Source: Planctomycetota bacterium
GTDB lineage: Bacteria > Planctomycetota > Phycisphaerae > SM23-33
DNA length: 64,000 nt
NCBI GenBank assembly: GCA_022705325.1
Contig: JAKJER010000026.1
Location: 1-64,000, forward strand
Reading direction: 5' to 3'
Shown: positions 36,926-46,832 of the stretch, piece after piece
How the letters are laid out: each line of letters opens with the position of its first letter
Position numbering within the stretch: the stretch's first letter is position 1
Made by a program: the position numbers and the translations under genes
Notes under the pieces: model-generated
What the model was told of the DNA's origin: nothing
The model's input: only the letters and a program-made list of their open reading frames with translations
The model's database searches: none

Positions 36926-39900
36926 ATGTCCGACTCCACCGAACGCGGATGCTCCGATACCGGTTCCTGCGGGTGCTCGCCCGCCAGCCGCCGGGAGTTC
37001 CTCAAGCTGGCCTTCTCCGCCGCCGCGGCCGGGACGGCCGGACACGCCTGGCCCGCCTTCGCGGGGCCCTTTGAGCCCGCCGACACCGCCGACCATTACG
37101 TCCCGGCGGACAAGAAGCTCAAGGACGTGTGGGTGCGGGCCCTGTTCGAACGAGGGCGGCGACAGGTCTACGCGGGCGAAGACCTCCGCATGATCGGCAT
37201 GCCCGTGGGCGGGATCACCACCGGACAGGTCTACCTCTCGGGCGACGGGCGGCTGCTGCACTGGGACATCTTCAACCAGACGCCCTTCAGCGGCTACGGG
37301 GCGAAGAACTACTTCGCCGATCCGCCCGGCTCGCCGCTGGAGCAGGCCTTCACGCTGTCGACCACCGACGACCAGGGCCGCCAGGCCAGCCGCACGCTGG
37401 ACGTCAAGGGCTTTCCAGCCGTGGCGTTCTGCGGCGAGTACCCGATGGCCTGGGTGGACTTCGAGGACAAGACGTTCGGCGTCTCGGCCCGCCTGGAGGC
37501 GTTCAGCCCGTTCTGTCCGCTGAAGGAAGAGGACTCCGCCCTGCCCGTGGTGGTGATGCGCTACACGCTGACCAACCGTACCGACAAGCCTCTGCGTGCG
37601 ACGGTGCTGGGCGTGTTGGAGAACGCCGTCGGCTGCCTGGACCGCGACGTGCACGAGGGCTTCCGCGGCAACGCCGTCGTTCGCGACGCCGGCTGGGTGA
37701 TGGTGCAGGGCGCAGCCCGCCAGGGCCCCTCGCGCGGGAGCAATCGCCCGCCGGTGGTCATCGAGGACTTCGAGGGCAAGGACTACGGCAAGTGGACCGT
37801 CGAGGGCGAGGCGTTCGGGAAGGCCCCGGCCAAGGGCACGATCAAGCAGCAGCAGAAGGTCAGCGGGTTCGGCGGGCGCGGACTGGTCAACACCTACTTC
37901 AACGGCAGCGACCAGACGCAGGGCAAGCTGACCAGCCCGCCTTTCACCGTGCAGCGCGACTTCATCTGCTTCCTCATCGGCGGGGGCCACTTCGCCGGCA
38001 AGACGTGCATCAACCTGCTGGTCGACGGCAAGGCCGTGCGGACGATGGCCGGGCAGGACAACGAGAAGCTCGAATGGCGCCACTGGGACGTCAAGGAGTT
38101 CCGCGACAAGGAGGCCCGCATCGAGATCGTCGACGCCGAGAGCGGACCGTGGGGCCACATCAACATCGACCAGATCGAGCAGCGCGACCTGCCGCCCAGC
38201 AAGATGAACATGCCGTTCGACCAGCGCCCGGACGTGGGCACCATGGGCATTGCACTGCTGGACGCTCCGGCCGCGCTGGCGCATCCCGCCTGGCCGCCGG
38301 TCGGCACGTCAACCGAGCCGCCCGGCTCCAGCGAGGTTCCGCTCAAGGCGAAGCTGACCGGCGCGCTGGCCGGCACGGTCGAGCTGAAGGCGGGCGAGAG
38401 CAAACCGCTCACCTTCGCCATCGTCTGGCACTTCCCCAACCGCCCGAAGAACGGCAACCGCTACACCGCGCCGTTCAAGAACGCCGCCGACGTGGTGCGC
38501 CACCTGGCGGCCAACTTCGAGCGGCTTTGCGGGCAGACGAGACTGTGGCACCGCACGTGGTATGAAGACTCGACCCTGCCCAGGTGGCTGCTGGACCGGC
38601 TGTTCTCGACCGTCAGCACGTTGGCCACCGGCACCTGCCAGTGGTGGGCTAACGGGCGGTTCTGGGCCTGGGAGGGCGTCGGCTGCTGCCATGGCACCTG
38701 CGCCCACGTGTGGAACTACGAGCACGCGATGGCCCGCCTGTTCCCCGCGCTGGAGCGGTCCTGCCGCACCATGCAGGACCTCGAGCCGACGGCCGGGTTC
38801 ATCGAGAAGACCGGCGAGGTCCGCTTCCGCGGCGAGGGCTGGGGCCAATGGGCCGGCGACAGCCAGGGCGGCACGGCCTTGAAGTGCCTCCGCGAGCACC
38901 AGACGTCGGCCGACGGGGAGTTCCTCAAGCAGTACTGGCCGCGGATCAAGAAGACCATCCAGTTCCTGATCGACCAGGACGCCGACGGCGACGGTCTGAT
39001 CGAGGGCAGGCAGCACAACACGTACGACATCGACTTCTACGGGCCCAACACGATGGTCGGCTCGCTGTACCTGGGCGCCCTGCGGGCGGGCGAGGAGATG
39101 GCCCGCGAGATGGGCGACAACGACTTCGCCGCCACCTGCCGTCGCATCTTCGAGGCGGGCGTCAAGAGCACCGACCGGCGCCTCTGGAACGGCGAGTACT
39201 TCATCCAGGAGGTGGACCTGACCAAGCACCCCAAGCACCAGTACGGAGACGGCTGCCTGAGCGACCAGCTCTTCGGCGAGGGGTGGGCACGCCAGGTGGG
39301 CCTGGGCCGACTCTACCCCAGCGACAAGACCCGCTCCGCTCTCAAGGCGATCTGGGCGTACAACTGGGCCCCGGACGTCGGCCCGCAGAACGAAAAGCAC
39401 CCGCCCCAGCGGTGGTTCGCCCGCCCGGGCGAGGCCGGCCTGTTCACCTGCACCTGGCCCAAGGGCAAGCACCTGGGCAAGGACTCGGTGCTCTACCGCG
39501 ACGAAATCTGGACGGGCATCGAGTACCAGGTGGCCGGGAACATGGTCTGGGAAGACATGACAACCGAAGCGCTCGCCATCTGCCGCGGCGTTCATGATCG
39601 CTATCATCCGGCCCGCCACAACCCGTGGAACGAGATCGAGTGCGGCGACCACTACGCCCGCGGGATGGCCAGCTACGGCGTGTTCCTGGCGCTGTGTGGC
39701 TTCGAGCTGCACGGACCGAAACGACACATCGGCTTCGCGCCGCGCCTGACACCCCAGAACTTCAAAGCCGCCTTCACCGGCCCGGCCGGGTGGGGCACCT
39801 TCAGCCAGACGATCGAGGGCGGCAAGCAGTCCGCCTGCATCGCCGTCCGCTGGGGCAATCTGGCGCTCAAGACGATCGCCCTGGGCCTGCCGCCTGCCAA

Positions 39901-40060
39901 GGACGGCGCCGCACCCGCCCAGCCGACCAAGCTCGCCGTCAGCCTGGGCGACAAGGACATCCCAGCCGAGTTGAAGATCGCCGATGGCCAGGCCGCCATC
40001 ACGCTGGCGCAGGAGACGACCATCCCGGCCGGGCAAGAGCTGAAGATCGTGCTGGCGTGA
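36926..40060 (+). CDS. Tat-exported GH116 beta-glucosidase/glucosylceramidase-like enzyme
   Basis: 1,044 residues from the ATG at 36926, preceded by GGAAAGGG. Residues 1-50 hold a cysteine-rich leader, then SRREFLKLAFS plus a hydrophobic stretch, a twin-arginine signal. A GH116 N-terminal beta-sandwich is interrupted at about 278-420 by an inserted jelly-roll-like domain (VIEDFEG through IDQIEQRD), resembling the DUF4980/levanase-type module. The (alpha/alpha)6 catalytic domain follows from about 525. D780 in GCLSDQLFGEGWA matches the acid/base aspartate region of the family. The enzyme is expected to hydrolyse beta-glucosides or glucosylated lipids outside the cytoplasm. It is divergent from the HzsA-like gene, with 276 bp between starts. 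Confidence 0.88.
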   Translation: MSDSTERGCSDTGSCGCSPASRREFLKLAFSAAAAGTAGHAWPAFAGPFEPADTADHYVPADKKLKDVWVRALFERGRRQVYAGEDLRMIGMPVGGITTGQVYLSGDGRLLHWDIFNQTPFSGYGAKNYFADPPGSPLEQAFTLSTTDDQGRQASRTLDVKGFPAVAFCGEYPMAWVDFEDKTFGVSARLEAFSPFCPLKEEDSALPVVVMRYTLTNRTDKPLRATVLGVLENAVGCLDRDVHEGFRGNAVVRDAGWVMVQGAARQGPSRGSNRPPVVIEDFEGKDYGKWTVEGEAFGKAPAKGTIKQQQKVSGFGGRGLVNTYFNGSDQTQGKLTSPPFTVQRDFICFLIGGGHFAGKTCINLLVDGKAVRTMAGQDNEKLEWRHWDVKEFRDKEARIEIVDAESGPWGHINIDQIEQRDLPPSKMNMPFDQRPDVGTMGIALLDAPAALAHPAWPPVGTSTEPPGSSEVPLKAKLTGALAGTVELKAGESKPLTFAIVWHFPNRPKNGNRYTAPFKNAADVVRHLAANFERLCGQTRLWHRTWYEDSTLPRWLLDRLFSTVSTLATGTCQWWANGRFWAWEGVGCCHGTCAHVWNYEHAMARLFPALERSCRTMQDLEPTAGFIEKTGEVRFRGEGWGQWAGDSQGGTALKCLREHQTSADGEFLKQYWPRIKKTIQFLIDQDADGDGLIEGRQHNTYDIDFYGPNTMVGSLYLGALRAGEEMAREMGDNDFAATCRRIFEAGVKSTDRRLWNGEYFIQEVDLTKHPKHQYGDGCLSDQLFGEGWARQVGLGRLYPSDKTRSALKAIWAYNWAPDVGPQNEKHPPQRWFARPGEAGLFTCTWPKGKHLGKDSVLYRDEIWTGIEYQVAGNMVWEDMTTEALAICRGVHDRYHPARHNPWNEIECGDHYARGMASYGVFLALCGFELHGPKRHIGFAPRLTPQNFKAAFTGPAGWGTFSQTIEGGKQSACIAVRWGNLALKTIALGLPPAKDGAAPAQPTKLAVSLGDKDIPAELKIADGQAAITLAQETTIPAGQELKIVLA

Positions 40061-40281
40061 CGCTCGATATTTCTGACGCCTCGCACGGACACATGCAGTA
40101 CAATAACCCTTGCGTCGTTGCTGCCGCGGCCTTGGCGGGTGTGGCGGCGCCGGGCCCGACGTTCCCAAGGGACGGTTGGGCCAACGCCTTCCGGGCGTAT
40201 GGAACCCGGTGACGGGCCGGGACCTGGAACCCTGCTTTACCCCGCGGGCCGCCGCGGCTGAGACGACGTTCGGAGCCGAAG

Positions 40282-42288
40282 ATGTCCAACTCCGTTCCGC
40301 CGACCGACCCGTCGGCTGACGTGACGCAGCGCGCCGAGTCCGCACCCCCAGCCCCGCAGAGTGGCCCTCAGTCCGCGCCACCTCCAGTCGAGCCGACGCC
40401 TCCCCAGGCCGCGCCGAACCAGGCGGACCGGGCGGAAGAGGTGTCCGCGGCGAGCGAGCCGGCCCCGGGCGCCGGCGACGTGGAAGACGTCCGTCCCGTG
40501 CCCCTCAGCTCGGTCGGGCTGCCCGAGAGCGACTTCGGCGACGAGAGCGGCAAGATGCTCGTCATCGACGCGCCGTCGGCGCCGTCGGCGGGCGAGGTCG
40601 AGCCGCCCGCGGACATGACCGTCGTCGTGCGGGCCGAAGACGATCCGCCCGCGACGATCGTGATCGACTCGGTGGAGGCGGAAGCGGATGTCTCCTCGCA
40701 GGCCTCCGCGACGCCGGCGTCCGCCGAGCAGGACCAGCCCCCCTCGCCGGCCGAGCCCGCGCAGGCGGCGGCTGACCAGTCCGCCGCCGCCGCGGCGCCC
40801 GGAGGCGAACAGCCCGCCGAAACCGCTCCCGCCAACACCGCCGTCGTCCGTTACGGGCTGATGCGTCACCTGGGCTCGTTTCGCCACAACCTGGACCGTC
40901 CCCCGTCGCTGGGGACCAAGGTGGTCATCCGCACCGAACGCGGGGTCGAGCTGGGCACGGTGGTCATCCCCATCGTGGACGCGCCCGCCTGTAGCGAGGG
41001 GTGCGGTGGATGCGCGGGGGTTTCCATCTCCAACGCCGACCTGGCCCAGTTCATCAAGGCCAACGGCCCGGAGTATCCCTTCCGGCGGGACGGCAAGATC
41101 CTGCGCCTGGCCAACGCCCAGGACGTGATCGACCAGCGACACCTGGACGGCTCCGCCGGCGAGGAAGCCTCGTTCTGCCGCCAGCAGATCAAGGAAATGG
41201 GGCTGAACATGCGTCTGGTGACCGTCGAGCACCTGCTGGGCGGCGAGCGGATCATTTTCTACTTCTCGTCCGAGCAGCGCGTGGATTTCCGCGAGCTGGT
41301 TCGCCACCTGGCCCAGCAGTACCGTACGCGGATCGAGATGCGCCAGGTGGGGGCCCGCGACGAGGCCCGCCTGGTCGGCGACTACGAGCGATGCGGGCAG
41401 CGCTGCTGCTGCCAGGAGTTCCTCAAGGACCTTCGCCCGGTCTCCATGCGGATGGCCAAGACGCAGAAGGCCACCCTGGATCCCGCCAAGATCTCCGGGC
41501 GCTGCGGGCGGCTGATGTGCTGCCTGCGATATGAGGACGCCGTCTACGAGGACCTTCGCAAGAAGCTGCCTCGGCGCAGCGTGTGGGTGCGGACGGCCGA
41601 CGTGGTCGGAAAGGTCATCGACACGCAGATCCTCACGCAGTTGGTCCGCCTGCTGAAGATCGACAACACGCAGGTGGTGGTGGCCAACGAGGAGATCGTG
41701 GAGCGGAACGTCGAGCCGCCTCCTCCGCCCAAGGAGCGGGAATACGAGCGCAAGCCGCTCCGCGACCGCTCGCAGATGCGTCCGCTTCGCGACGAGGCGG
41801 TGGGCGAGCCCAAGGGCGAGCCGGTCCAGGCGGCGGCGGAGACGGAAAGCAAGGCGGACTGGTCGGCCGGCGAAAGCGAGCCGGCGGGCGAAGTCGTCGC
41901 AGCCGAAGAGTCCGGCATGTCGGACCCGGCGGTCCCTCGCCCCCAAGGCGTCCCGTCCGACGTGGAGTCGCAGGGCCAGTCCAGGTCGTCGAAGCGCCGT
42001 CGGCGCGGACGACGAGGGCGGTCCGGCGGGGGCGGACAGCGCCCGCAAGGCGGTCAGCCGCCGTCCGGGGGACAGGCCTCCGCTCTGGGCGACCAGGCCC
42101 GTCAACAGGGCCAACGCCCCCCGCAGCAGGGTGGCCAGGCACAGGGCCAGCGCCCGCCCGGGCAGGGCGGCGAGAGTCGCAAGAGCCGGCGTCGGCGGAA
42201 GCGCAGACCCGGCGGCGGAGGAGACGCCCCCAGGCCCAACCAGGGCGGATCCCCCGGCGGAGGACCGCCCGCTCCGCAGGGCGGGTGA
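40282..42288 (+). CDS. PSP1-domain (RicT/YaaT-like) protein with long disordered tails
   Basis: 668 residues. Residues 1-190 are Pro/Ala/Glu-rich and probably disordered. The PSP1 domain spans about 190-440, beginning VVRYGLMRHLGSF. It contains the cysteine pattern of the RicT family: CSEGCGGC, then CGQRCCCQEF, then CGRLMCC, presumably ligands for an iron-sulfur cluster as in the RicAFT complex. The C-terminal 200 residues turn to Gln/Gly/Pro and then clusters of arginine (SRKSRRRRKRRPGGG), which suggests nucleic acid binding. In Bacillus, RicT helps RNase Y-dependent mRNA processing; whether that holds here is unknown. The tails are much longer than in the roughly 275-residue Bacillus protein. 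Confidence 0.85.
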   Translation: MSNSVPPTDPSADVTQRAESAPPAPQSGPQSAPPPVEPTPPQAAPNQADRAEEVSAASEPAPGAGDVEDVRPVPLSSVGLPESDFGDESGKMLVIDAPSAPSAGEVEPPADMTVVVRAEDDPPATIVIDSVEAEADVSSQASATPASAEQDQPPSPAEPAQAAADQSAAAAAPGGEQPAETAPANTAVVRYGLMRHLGSFRHNLDRPPSLGTKVVIRTERGVELGTVVIPIVDAPACSEGCGGCAGVSISNADLAQFIKANGPEYPFRRDGKILRLANAQDVIDQRHLDGSAGEEASFCRQQIKEMGLNMRLVTVEHLLGGERIIFYFSSEQRVDFRELVRHLAQQYRTRIEMRQVGARDEARLVGDYERCGQRCCCQEFLKDLRPVSMRMAKTQKATLDPAKISGRCGRLMCCLRYEDAVYEDLRKKLPRRSVWVRTADVVGKVIDTQILTQLVRLLKIDNTQVVVANEEIVERNVEPPPPPKEREYERKPLRDRSQMRPLRDEAVGEPKGEPVQAAAETESKADWSAGESEPAGEVVAAEESGMSDPAVPRPQGVPSDVESQGQSRSSKRRRRGRRGRSGGGGQRPQGGQPPSGGQASALGDQARQQGQRPPQQGGQAQGQRPPGQGGESRKSRRRRKRRPGGGGDAPRPNQGGSPGGGPPAPQGG

Positions 42289-42306
42289 GCGGCCCGGCCG
42301 GGCCGC
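42289..42306. terminator. GC palindrome in the convergent intergenic gap
   Basis: An 18-bp perfect palindrome (GCGGCCCGGCCGGGCCGC) starts at the first base after the TGA of the PSP1 gene. Without a T-tract it is only a weak terminator candidate. It sits between two convergent genes and could serve both strands. Confidence 0.35.
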
Positions 42307-42373
42307 CTGTAGAGACGCTGTCAGCGGACCGGGCAAATAGACGCCGGCAACAGCCTGCCGGCCGCTCGGGCTG

Positions 42374-44338
42374 TCACTTGAGGAAGTCCGGAATCAGGGA
42401 CGGCTTGGAGTCTTTCTTCTGGTCCTTCTTGTCGTCCTTGGCGTCGGCGTCCTTCTTGTCCTTCTTGGGTCCCAGCAAGTCGCCCAAGCCGCCGCTTCCG
42501 GTCCCGGGCAGGGGCACGGGCACGGGCAGTGGCAGCTTGTCCACGCCGGGCAGCTTGTCGCCGATCACCTTCTCCAGCCGCTGGTCGATCTGGCGCGTCA
42601 ACTCCGCCTTGGCCGCCCCGGCCAGCGAGCCCTTGAGGGCCTCCAGCGTCTGCTTCTGATCCACGATCAGCCGCGGACGGTCCACCGGGCCGCGCAGGCC
42701 GCCCACAAGCGTGAAGGTGCTCAGGCCCTGGAAGATCTGGCCGGACGTCTGCGGGGGCAGGCCCAGCACGGACTTGCCTTTCGGGTCGGCCTTGATGTCT
42801 TTGACCTGAATGACCAGAGGCAGGTCGATCTCCTCGCCGACGATCTGCCCGGCCGCCTTGAACTGCACCGTTCCCTGCGAGACCTGGACGGGCACCTTGT
42901 CGCTCAGGGCGGGCATCGGCAGGTCCTTCATCTCCACGTCGATCTTGTGGGCCGGCGCGGGCTTGCCGAAACCGCATTCGACGAACACGCGCCGCTGGAG
43001 GGCGAACTGCTGCTGCTCGCCCTGCCCGCTGAGGTCGCCGAAGCGGATGACCATCGCTTCCGGGCACAGCTCGGGCTCGCTGGAGAGGTTGAGCACCTCC
43101 AGGCGATAAGTCTTGGGGTCGCCGGCCAGGCGGATGTTCTGGATGTTCAGGCGGCGGATCAGGAGCTTCGGGCGCCGGGGCAGGACGTCGGCGGCCGACA
43201 AGGCGAAGTACCCGCGGGCGCGGGCATCGCGCCGTGCGGCCTCGGCCCGCTTGTCCGCCTCTGCCTGGGACCGCTCCTGGCGCTTGGCGAGATAGTCGCG
43301 AAGCTTCTTGAGCCGCGCCAGGGTCTTCTTGATGTTCTCCTTGTCGGAGAAGTACTCGGTGAAGACGCGGCCCATCTTCTCGGCCTGGTCTTCGGAGGTC
43401 TCCTCGGGCTCGGGCGGCGGCGGGTCCAGGACCTCGCCCGGCGAGGAGCGGGCCACGCCCGTCTCCAGCAGTGTGAGTGTCATCTCATCCACGACTATCT
43501 GCTTGGCCAGCAGGCGGGTGACGCTGAGGTCGGCCGACAGCGTCGCGACCTGGGCGAGGTTGTGGGTCGGCTTGGAGCGGTCGGTGACCTGGAGTCCGCT
43601 GAGTCCGAACTGTCCGCCGGCCAGCGAAAGCTCGGCGCTGGCGATGTCCACCTCGGCGCCGTTGGCCTGGGTGAGCTGGCGGGCGATGGCGTTGGCCAGC
43701 ATTGAGCCCGACAGCAGCATGGGCCCGCCCACCAACACCACCACCAGCACGCCGCAGACGATCAGCCCGCTCTTGCGCAGCAGGGGCTGACGGGCGGTCA
43801 GGGTCTCGGCGACGGTCTTCTTGCTGCCGCCGATCAGCAGCCAGACGAAGAACCGCACGAACTTCTTCGACAGCAGCTTCTGGGCCTTGTCCCCCGCGAC
43901 CATGGCGGCAATGGCCTTGCGGATGGCCTGCAGCAGCCGGGCCATCACGATGCCCAATACCGCACCGATAGGCAACCCAACGACGATCCCGCCCGCCACG
44001 CAGTAGTAGTGCAGGTCCATCAGGGCCAGCACCGGTGTGTCGCCGGCGGTTGTGAACAGGCCCTCCAGGCCCATGGAGTGGATGACGAAATAGCCGATCT
44101 CGAAAGTGACCGGCGCCAGGGCGAAGGCTGTCAGCCGCCCCAGGATCATGCACAGGATGGCCATGCCGATGTTGGTGTTCAGCACGATCAGCGCGAGCAG
44201 GCCGAGCACCCAGGTGAGGTTGAACGACGGGTTCATGCCCAGCAGGAACCCGATCAGGCAGGAAAGAAACGTCGGCAGCGGGCCCGGTCCGCCGCGAATG
44301 AACTTGGCCATCTGCTTGAGCCACTTGCGCAAGAACAT
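42374..44338 (-). CDS. TIGR03546-TIGR03545-like fused membrane protein with AsmA-like part
   Basis: 654 residues. Residues 1-150 are hydrophobic with a charged start (MFLRKWLKQMAKFIRGG) and several membrane spans, matching the small TIGR03546-type protein. A further span near 190-210 leads into a large domain (about 215-590) that fits TIGR03545, an AsmA-like family with LSADLSVTRLL, DVEMKDLPMP and similar strands. A coiled coil lies near 310-370. The C terminus is lysine/aspartate-rich. These two families are usually encoded by neighbouring genes, and here they are one frame. AGGAG lies 7 nt before the ATG. AsmA-like proteins act in envelope lipid transport or outer-membrane homeostasis; the role here is inferred. 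Confidence 0.72.
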   Translation of the reverse strand: MFLRKWLKQMAKFIRGGPGPLPTFLSCLIGFLLGMNPSFNLTWVLGLLALIVLNTNIGMAILCMILGRLTAFALAPVTFEIGYFVIHSMGLEGLFTTAGDTPVLALMDLHYYCVAGGIVVGLPIGAVLGIVMARLLQAIRKAIAAMVAGDKAQKLLSKKFVRFFVWLLIGGSKKTVAETLTARQPLLRKSGLIVCGVLVVVLVGGPMLLSGSMLANAIARQLTQANGAEVDIASAELSLAGGQFGLSGLQVTDRSKPTHNLAQVATLSADLSVTRLLAKQIVVDEMTLTLLETGVARSSPGEVLDPPPPEPEETSEDQAEKMGRVFTEYFSDKENIKKTLARLKKLRDYLAKRQERSQAEADKRAEAARRDARARGYFALSAADVLPRRPKLLIRRLNIQNIRLAGDPKTYRLEVLNLSSEPELCPEAMVIRFGDLSGQGEQQQFALQRRVFVECGFGKPAPAHKIDVEMKDLPMPALSDKVPVQVSQGTVQFKAAGQIVGEEIDLPLVIQVKDIKADPKGKSVLGLPPQTSGQIFQGLSTFTLVGGLRGPVDRPRLIVDQKQTLEALKGSLAGAAKAELTRQIDQRLEKVIGDKLPGVDKLPLPVPVPLPGTGSGGLGDLLGPKKDKKDADAKDDKKDQKKDSKPSLIPDFLK

Positions 44339-44396
44339 GTATTTCTCCTAACTTGGCCCGGCCCAAACAGGCCGATCACCTCGCCGAGCCAGCTAC

Positions 44397-44405
44397 TTTA
44401 TACCA
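44397..44405 (-). promoter_or_regulatory. Extended -10 of the fused membrane protein gene
   Basis: The minus strand reads TGG then TATAAA, about 59 bp before the ATG at 44338. It lies back-to-back with the plus-strand -10 at 44420-44425. Confidence 0.5.
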
Positions 44406-44417
44406 CAGCGCAGGGAA

Positions 44418-44425
44418 GGTAGAAT
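44418..44425 (+). promoter_or_regulatory. -10 candidate of the LEA-type lipoprotein gene
   Basis: GG then TAGAAT, 43 bp upstream of the ATG at 44468. The context GGTAnAAT is shared with the sites before the sigma factor gene and mnmG. Confidence 0.4.
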
Positions 44426-44467
44426 AGTCCACGGTCGGGAAGACGCCCGAAAAAGAGGAGAACAGAC

Positions 44468-45331
44468 ATGAAGAAGTTCTGGGTCGTCCGGGTCTCGCGG
44501 TTGCTGTTGGGAGCGGTCTGCCTGGGCGCGCTGGGCGGCTGTGCGATCGTGGAGGGCGTGCTGAGCGGGCAGAAGCCCACCGCGCGGATCACCGGCACCC
44601 ACTTCCGGGACCTGTCGCTGAAGTCGGTGGACCTGGTCTTCGACGTGGAGATCGGCAATCCCTACAAGGCTGCCCTGCCCCTGGCGGACGTGGACTACTC
44701 GCTGGCCAGCGGGGGCAGCCGGTTCCTCTCGGGCCAGACCGCCCTGGAGGGATCGATCCCGGCCCAGGGCTCGCGGACCGTGCCTCTGCCCGTGAAGGTG
44801 GAGTTCGCGGGGCTGCTGAAGGTCCTGCAGACCGTCCGCCCCGGCGCGGTCGTGCCGTACCAGGTGGAGATGGGCCTGGCCGTGGACGCCCCGGTCATCG
44901 GGCGCACCCGCCTGCCGCTGCGGAGCGAGGGCAAACTGCCCATTCCAACCGTGCCCAAGGTCGAGTTGACACAGATCCGCTGGGGCAAGATCGGCCTGGA
45001 CCAGATCCGCGGCACGGTCTGCCTGAAGGTGACCAGCGGCTGCCAGTACGCGGTGGATCTGACCGGCTTGAAGGCGTCGCTGTCTCTGGGAGACGTGCGG
45101 GTGGCCGACCTGTTGACGTCCGCACCGGCGGCGATGAAGGACGCGAACTCCCCCGCGGAGTTGGAGATCCCGATCTCGTTCTCGCCGGCGTCGGCGGGGC
45201 TGGGCCTGGTGCGGATGATCAGCGGCTCGGGCAGCGGCTACCGTCTGAACGGCGGGCTCGACGTCAAGACGCCCTTCGGGCCGATGAACATGCCCCTGAA
45301 CTCCGAGGGCAAGACGACGTTCCGCAAGTGA
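44468..45331 (+). CDS. LEA type 2 / WHy-domain lipoprotein
   Basis: 287 residues with a lipoprotein signal: hydrophobic stretch then lipobox LGGC, with lipidated cysteine C25. GAGGAG lies 7 nt before the ATG. Two consecutive beta-sandwich domains of the WHy/LEA_2 type are suggested by LVFDVEIGNPYKAALPLADVD (residues about 57-77) and by a second, weaker unit after VELTQIRWGKIGLDQIRG (about 160). Such proteins are anchored in the envelope and act in desiccation or stress tolerance in some organisms; the function here is not proven. It is divergent from the AsmA-like gene and convergent with the glycosidase gene, with only 9 bp between stops. Confidence 0.82.
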   Translation: MKKFWVVRVSRLLLGAVCLGALGGCAIVEGVLSGQKPTARITGTHFRDLSLKSVDLVFDVEIGNPYKAALPLADVDYSLASGGSRFLSGQTALEGSIPAQGSRTVPLPVKVEFAGLLKVLQTVRPGAVVPYQVEMGLAVDAPVIGRTRLPLRSEGKLPIPTVPKVELTQIRWGKIGLDQIRGTVCLKVTSGCQYAVDLTGLKASLSLGDVRVADLLTSAPAAMKDANSPAELEIPISFSPASAGLGLVRMISGSGSGYRLNGGLDVKTPFGPMNMPLNSEGKTTFRK

Positions 45332-45340
45332 CGGCGTGCG

Positions 45341-46726
45341 TTACCTGGCCCGCACGATAGCCGCCGCCCAGTGCCCCTTGGCGGGGGCGGCGACGATAAC
45401 GGCCTTGCCCCCGTTCAAAGTCTCGCTCTTGCCCCAGTCGCCGCTGGCGATGTCGATCCAGCGCAGATCGTACCTGCCCGGCGCCTTGGACAGGTCCAGG
45501 CGGACCGACCCGCCGTCGGTGAAGTAGAGGGCGTATGCCTGACCCGGCCGGGCAGCCAGGTAGGCCTCGTTGTCCTTGCGGTCCTTGAGCAGCTCGTTGG
45601 CCGGCTCGAGTTCCCAGAGCTTGACAAGCGTCTCGAGTTTGCGGACCGCCTTCAGCGACCCGACCGCGGGGGCCGATAGCCCGAGCCCCGAGTCCGGCCG
45701 ATGGAACCGTGCGGAGGCCGCCCCGCCGATGACGTGTCGCCAGAACCGCTCCAGGCCGTCGCGGTTGTTGCCGAACCTGCCCCCGTCGGCCCCGTAGGTC
45801 TTGACGGTGTTCAGCGGGCGGGGCTTCCTGGCGATGTGCGAACGGACCCACTGGAAGTTGTCCCAGTGCTCCTGGCCCTTCTTCTGGTTGTTCTGCGAGA
45901 CGTCGCAGAAGTCGTACCGCTCAGGGTGATCGAAGGTCCGCCGGTGCTGCTCGCTCTTGAGGTCCCACGCGTCCCACATCTCGGTCAGGCACACCTGCAC
46001 GCCCGCCTCGGCTGCGCGCTTGCGGATGTGGGCGGCCCAGAACGCGCCCCACGCCTCTTCGCCGCTGGTCTCATTGTCCATGCAGTAGAGCACGTGGCCG
46101 TGGCGGAGCGTATACGAGAGCATCTTGTCCACGAATCGCTGCTGGTATCGGAAGACGACGGCGTTGTTCTTCTGGGCGGGCGTGGCGAAGAAGAACGGCT
46201 GCTTGTTTCGGCCCGGGTGGTCCGGGTAGTCCAAGGCCAGGCCCGACTGGGCGGGCGTGTAATTGACGTTGTTCTTGGGGTTGTACGGGTGGGGAGGCCA
46301 GTTCTTCGTCGAATAGTCGAAACGATCCCACACCTCGATCTGGACGATTGTTTCCCGCTCGGCTGTCCACTTCAGCATGTTCTCGAACCGCTGCCAGTAC
46401 TCGTCGTTCCACTTCTCCAGATCGTACTTGCCGTCCTGGCGGCGGGCGAAGGGATACAGCTCGAATCCCTTGTCCGGGCGGTCGCTCATGGTGTTGCGGA
46501 TGTAGTTGCCGCCCGCGGCCCGCAACTCATCCAGGTGCTGTTTGAGGTCGGGAAGTTGGAAGAGGTTGTCGTCCTTGGTGCCTCCGATCAGCAGCACGGG
46601 CTTGCCCTTGTACTGCCAGTAGCGGGGGTTGTCTTTCCACGGCTGAATGCGGTCGGCGCCGGAGTCGGCTTGGATGATCGAGAAGGCTGAGAGTATAGCC
46701 AGTCCAACTAGCCGCGGGTTGACCAT
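45341..46726 (-). CDS. Exported DUF4038-like glycoside hydrolase
   Basis: 461 residues with a short signal peptide ([20 protein letters not shown]). The N-terminal fold resembles the apiosidase-like/DUF4038 TIM barrel: [52 protein letters not shown] with a probable catalytic glutamate (E of DNETSGEE), then VCLTEMWD with a second glutamate. The last 90 residues form a small beta-sandwich ([17 protein letters not shown]) like the putative collagen-binding module that follows many DUF4038 domains. It is probably a secreted glycosidase; the substrate is unknown. It is divergent from mnmG. Confidence 0.8.
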   Translation of the reverse strand: MVNPRLVGLAILSAFSIIQADSGADRIQPWKDNPRYWQYKGKPVLLIGGTKDDNLFQLPDLKQHLDELRAAGGNYIRNTMSDRPDKGFELYPFARRQDGKYDLEKWNDEYWQRFENMLKWTAERETIVQIEVWDRFDYSTKNWPPHPYNPKNNVNYTPAQSGLALDYPDHPGRNKQPFFFATPAQKNNAVVFRYQQRFVDKMLSYTLRHGHVLYCMDNETSGEEAWGAFWAAHIRKRAAEAGVQVCLTEMWDAWDLKSEQHRRTFDHPERYDFCDVSQNNQKKGQEHWDNFQWVRSHIARKPRPLNTVKTYGADGGRFGNNRDGLERFWRHVIGGAASARFHRPDSGLGLSAPAVGSLKAVRKLETLVKLWELEPANELLKDRKDNEAYLAARPGQAYALYFTDGGSVRLDLSKAPGRYDLRWIDIASGDWGKSETLNGGKAVIVAAPAKGHWAAAIVRAR

Positions 46727-46832
46727 GACAATCTCCCTGGAAGGTCTGCACAGGGGACAGCGGACGTCCCTTCAGGCAGATCATACAACCAACACCAACA
46801 GCCAACAACGAACAACCAGCAACAGCCCCTTT

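Noticed and set aside
38309-40381. Minus-strand open frame of 690 codons
   Set aside because: Antisense of the GH116 gene, which has clear family motifs.
40237-42336. Minus-strand open frame of 699 codons
   Set aside because: Antisense of the PSP1-domain gene; leucine/arginine/glycine-rich shadow.
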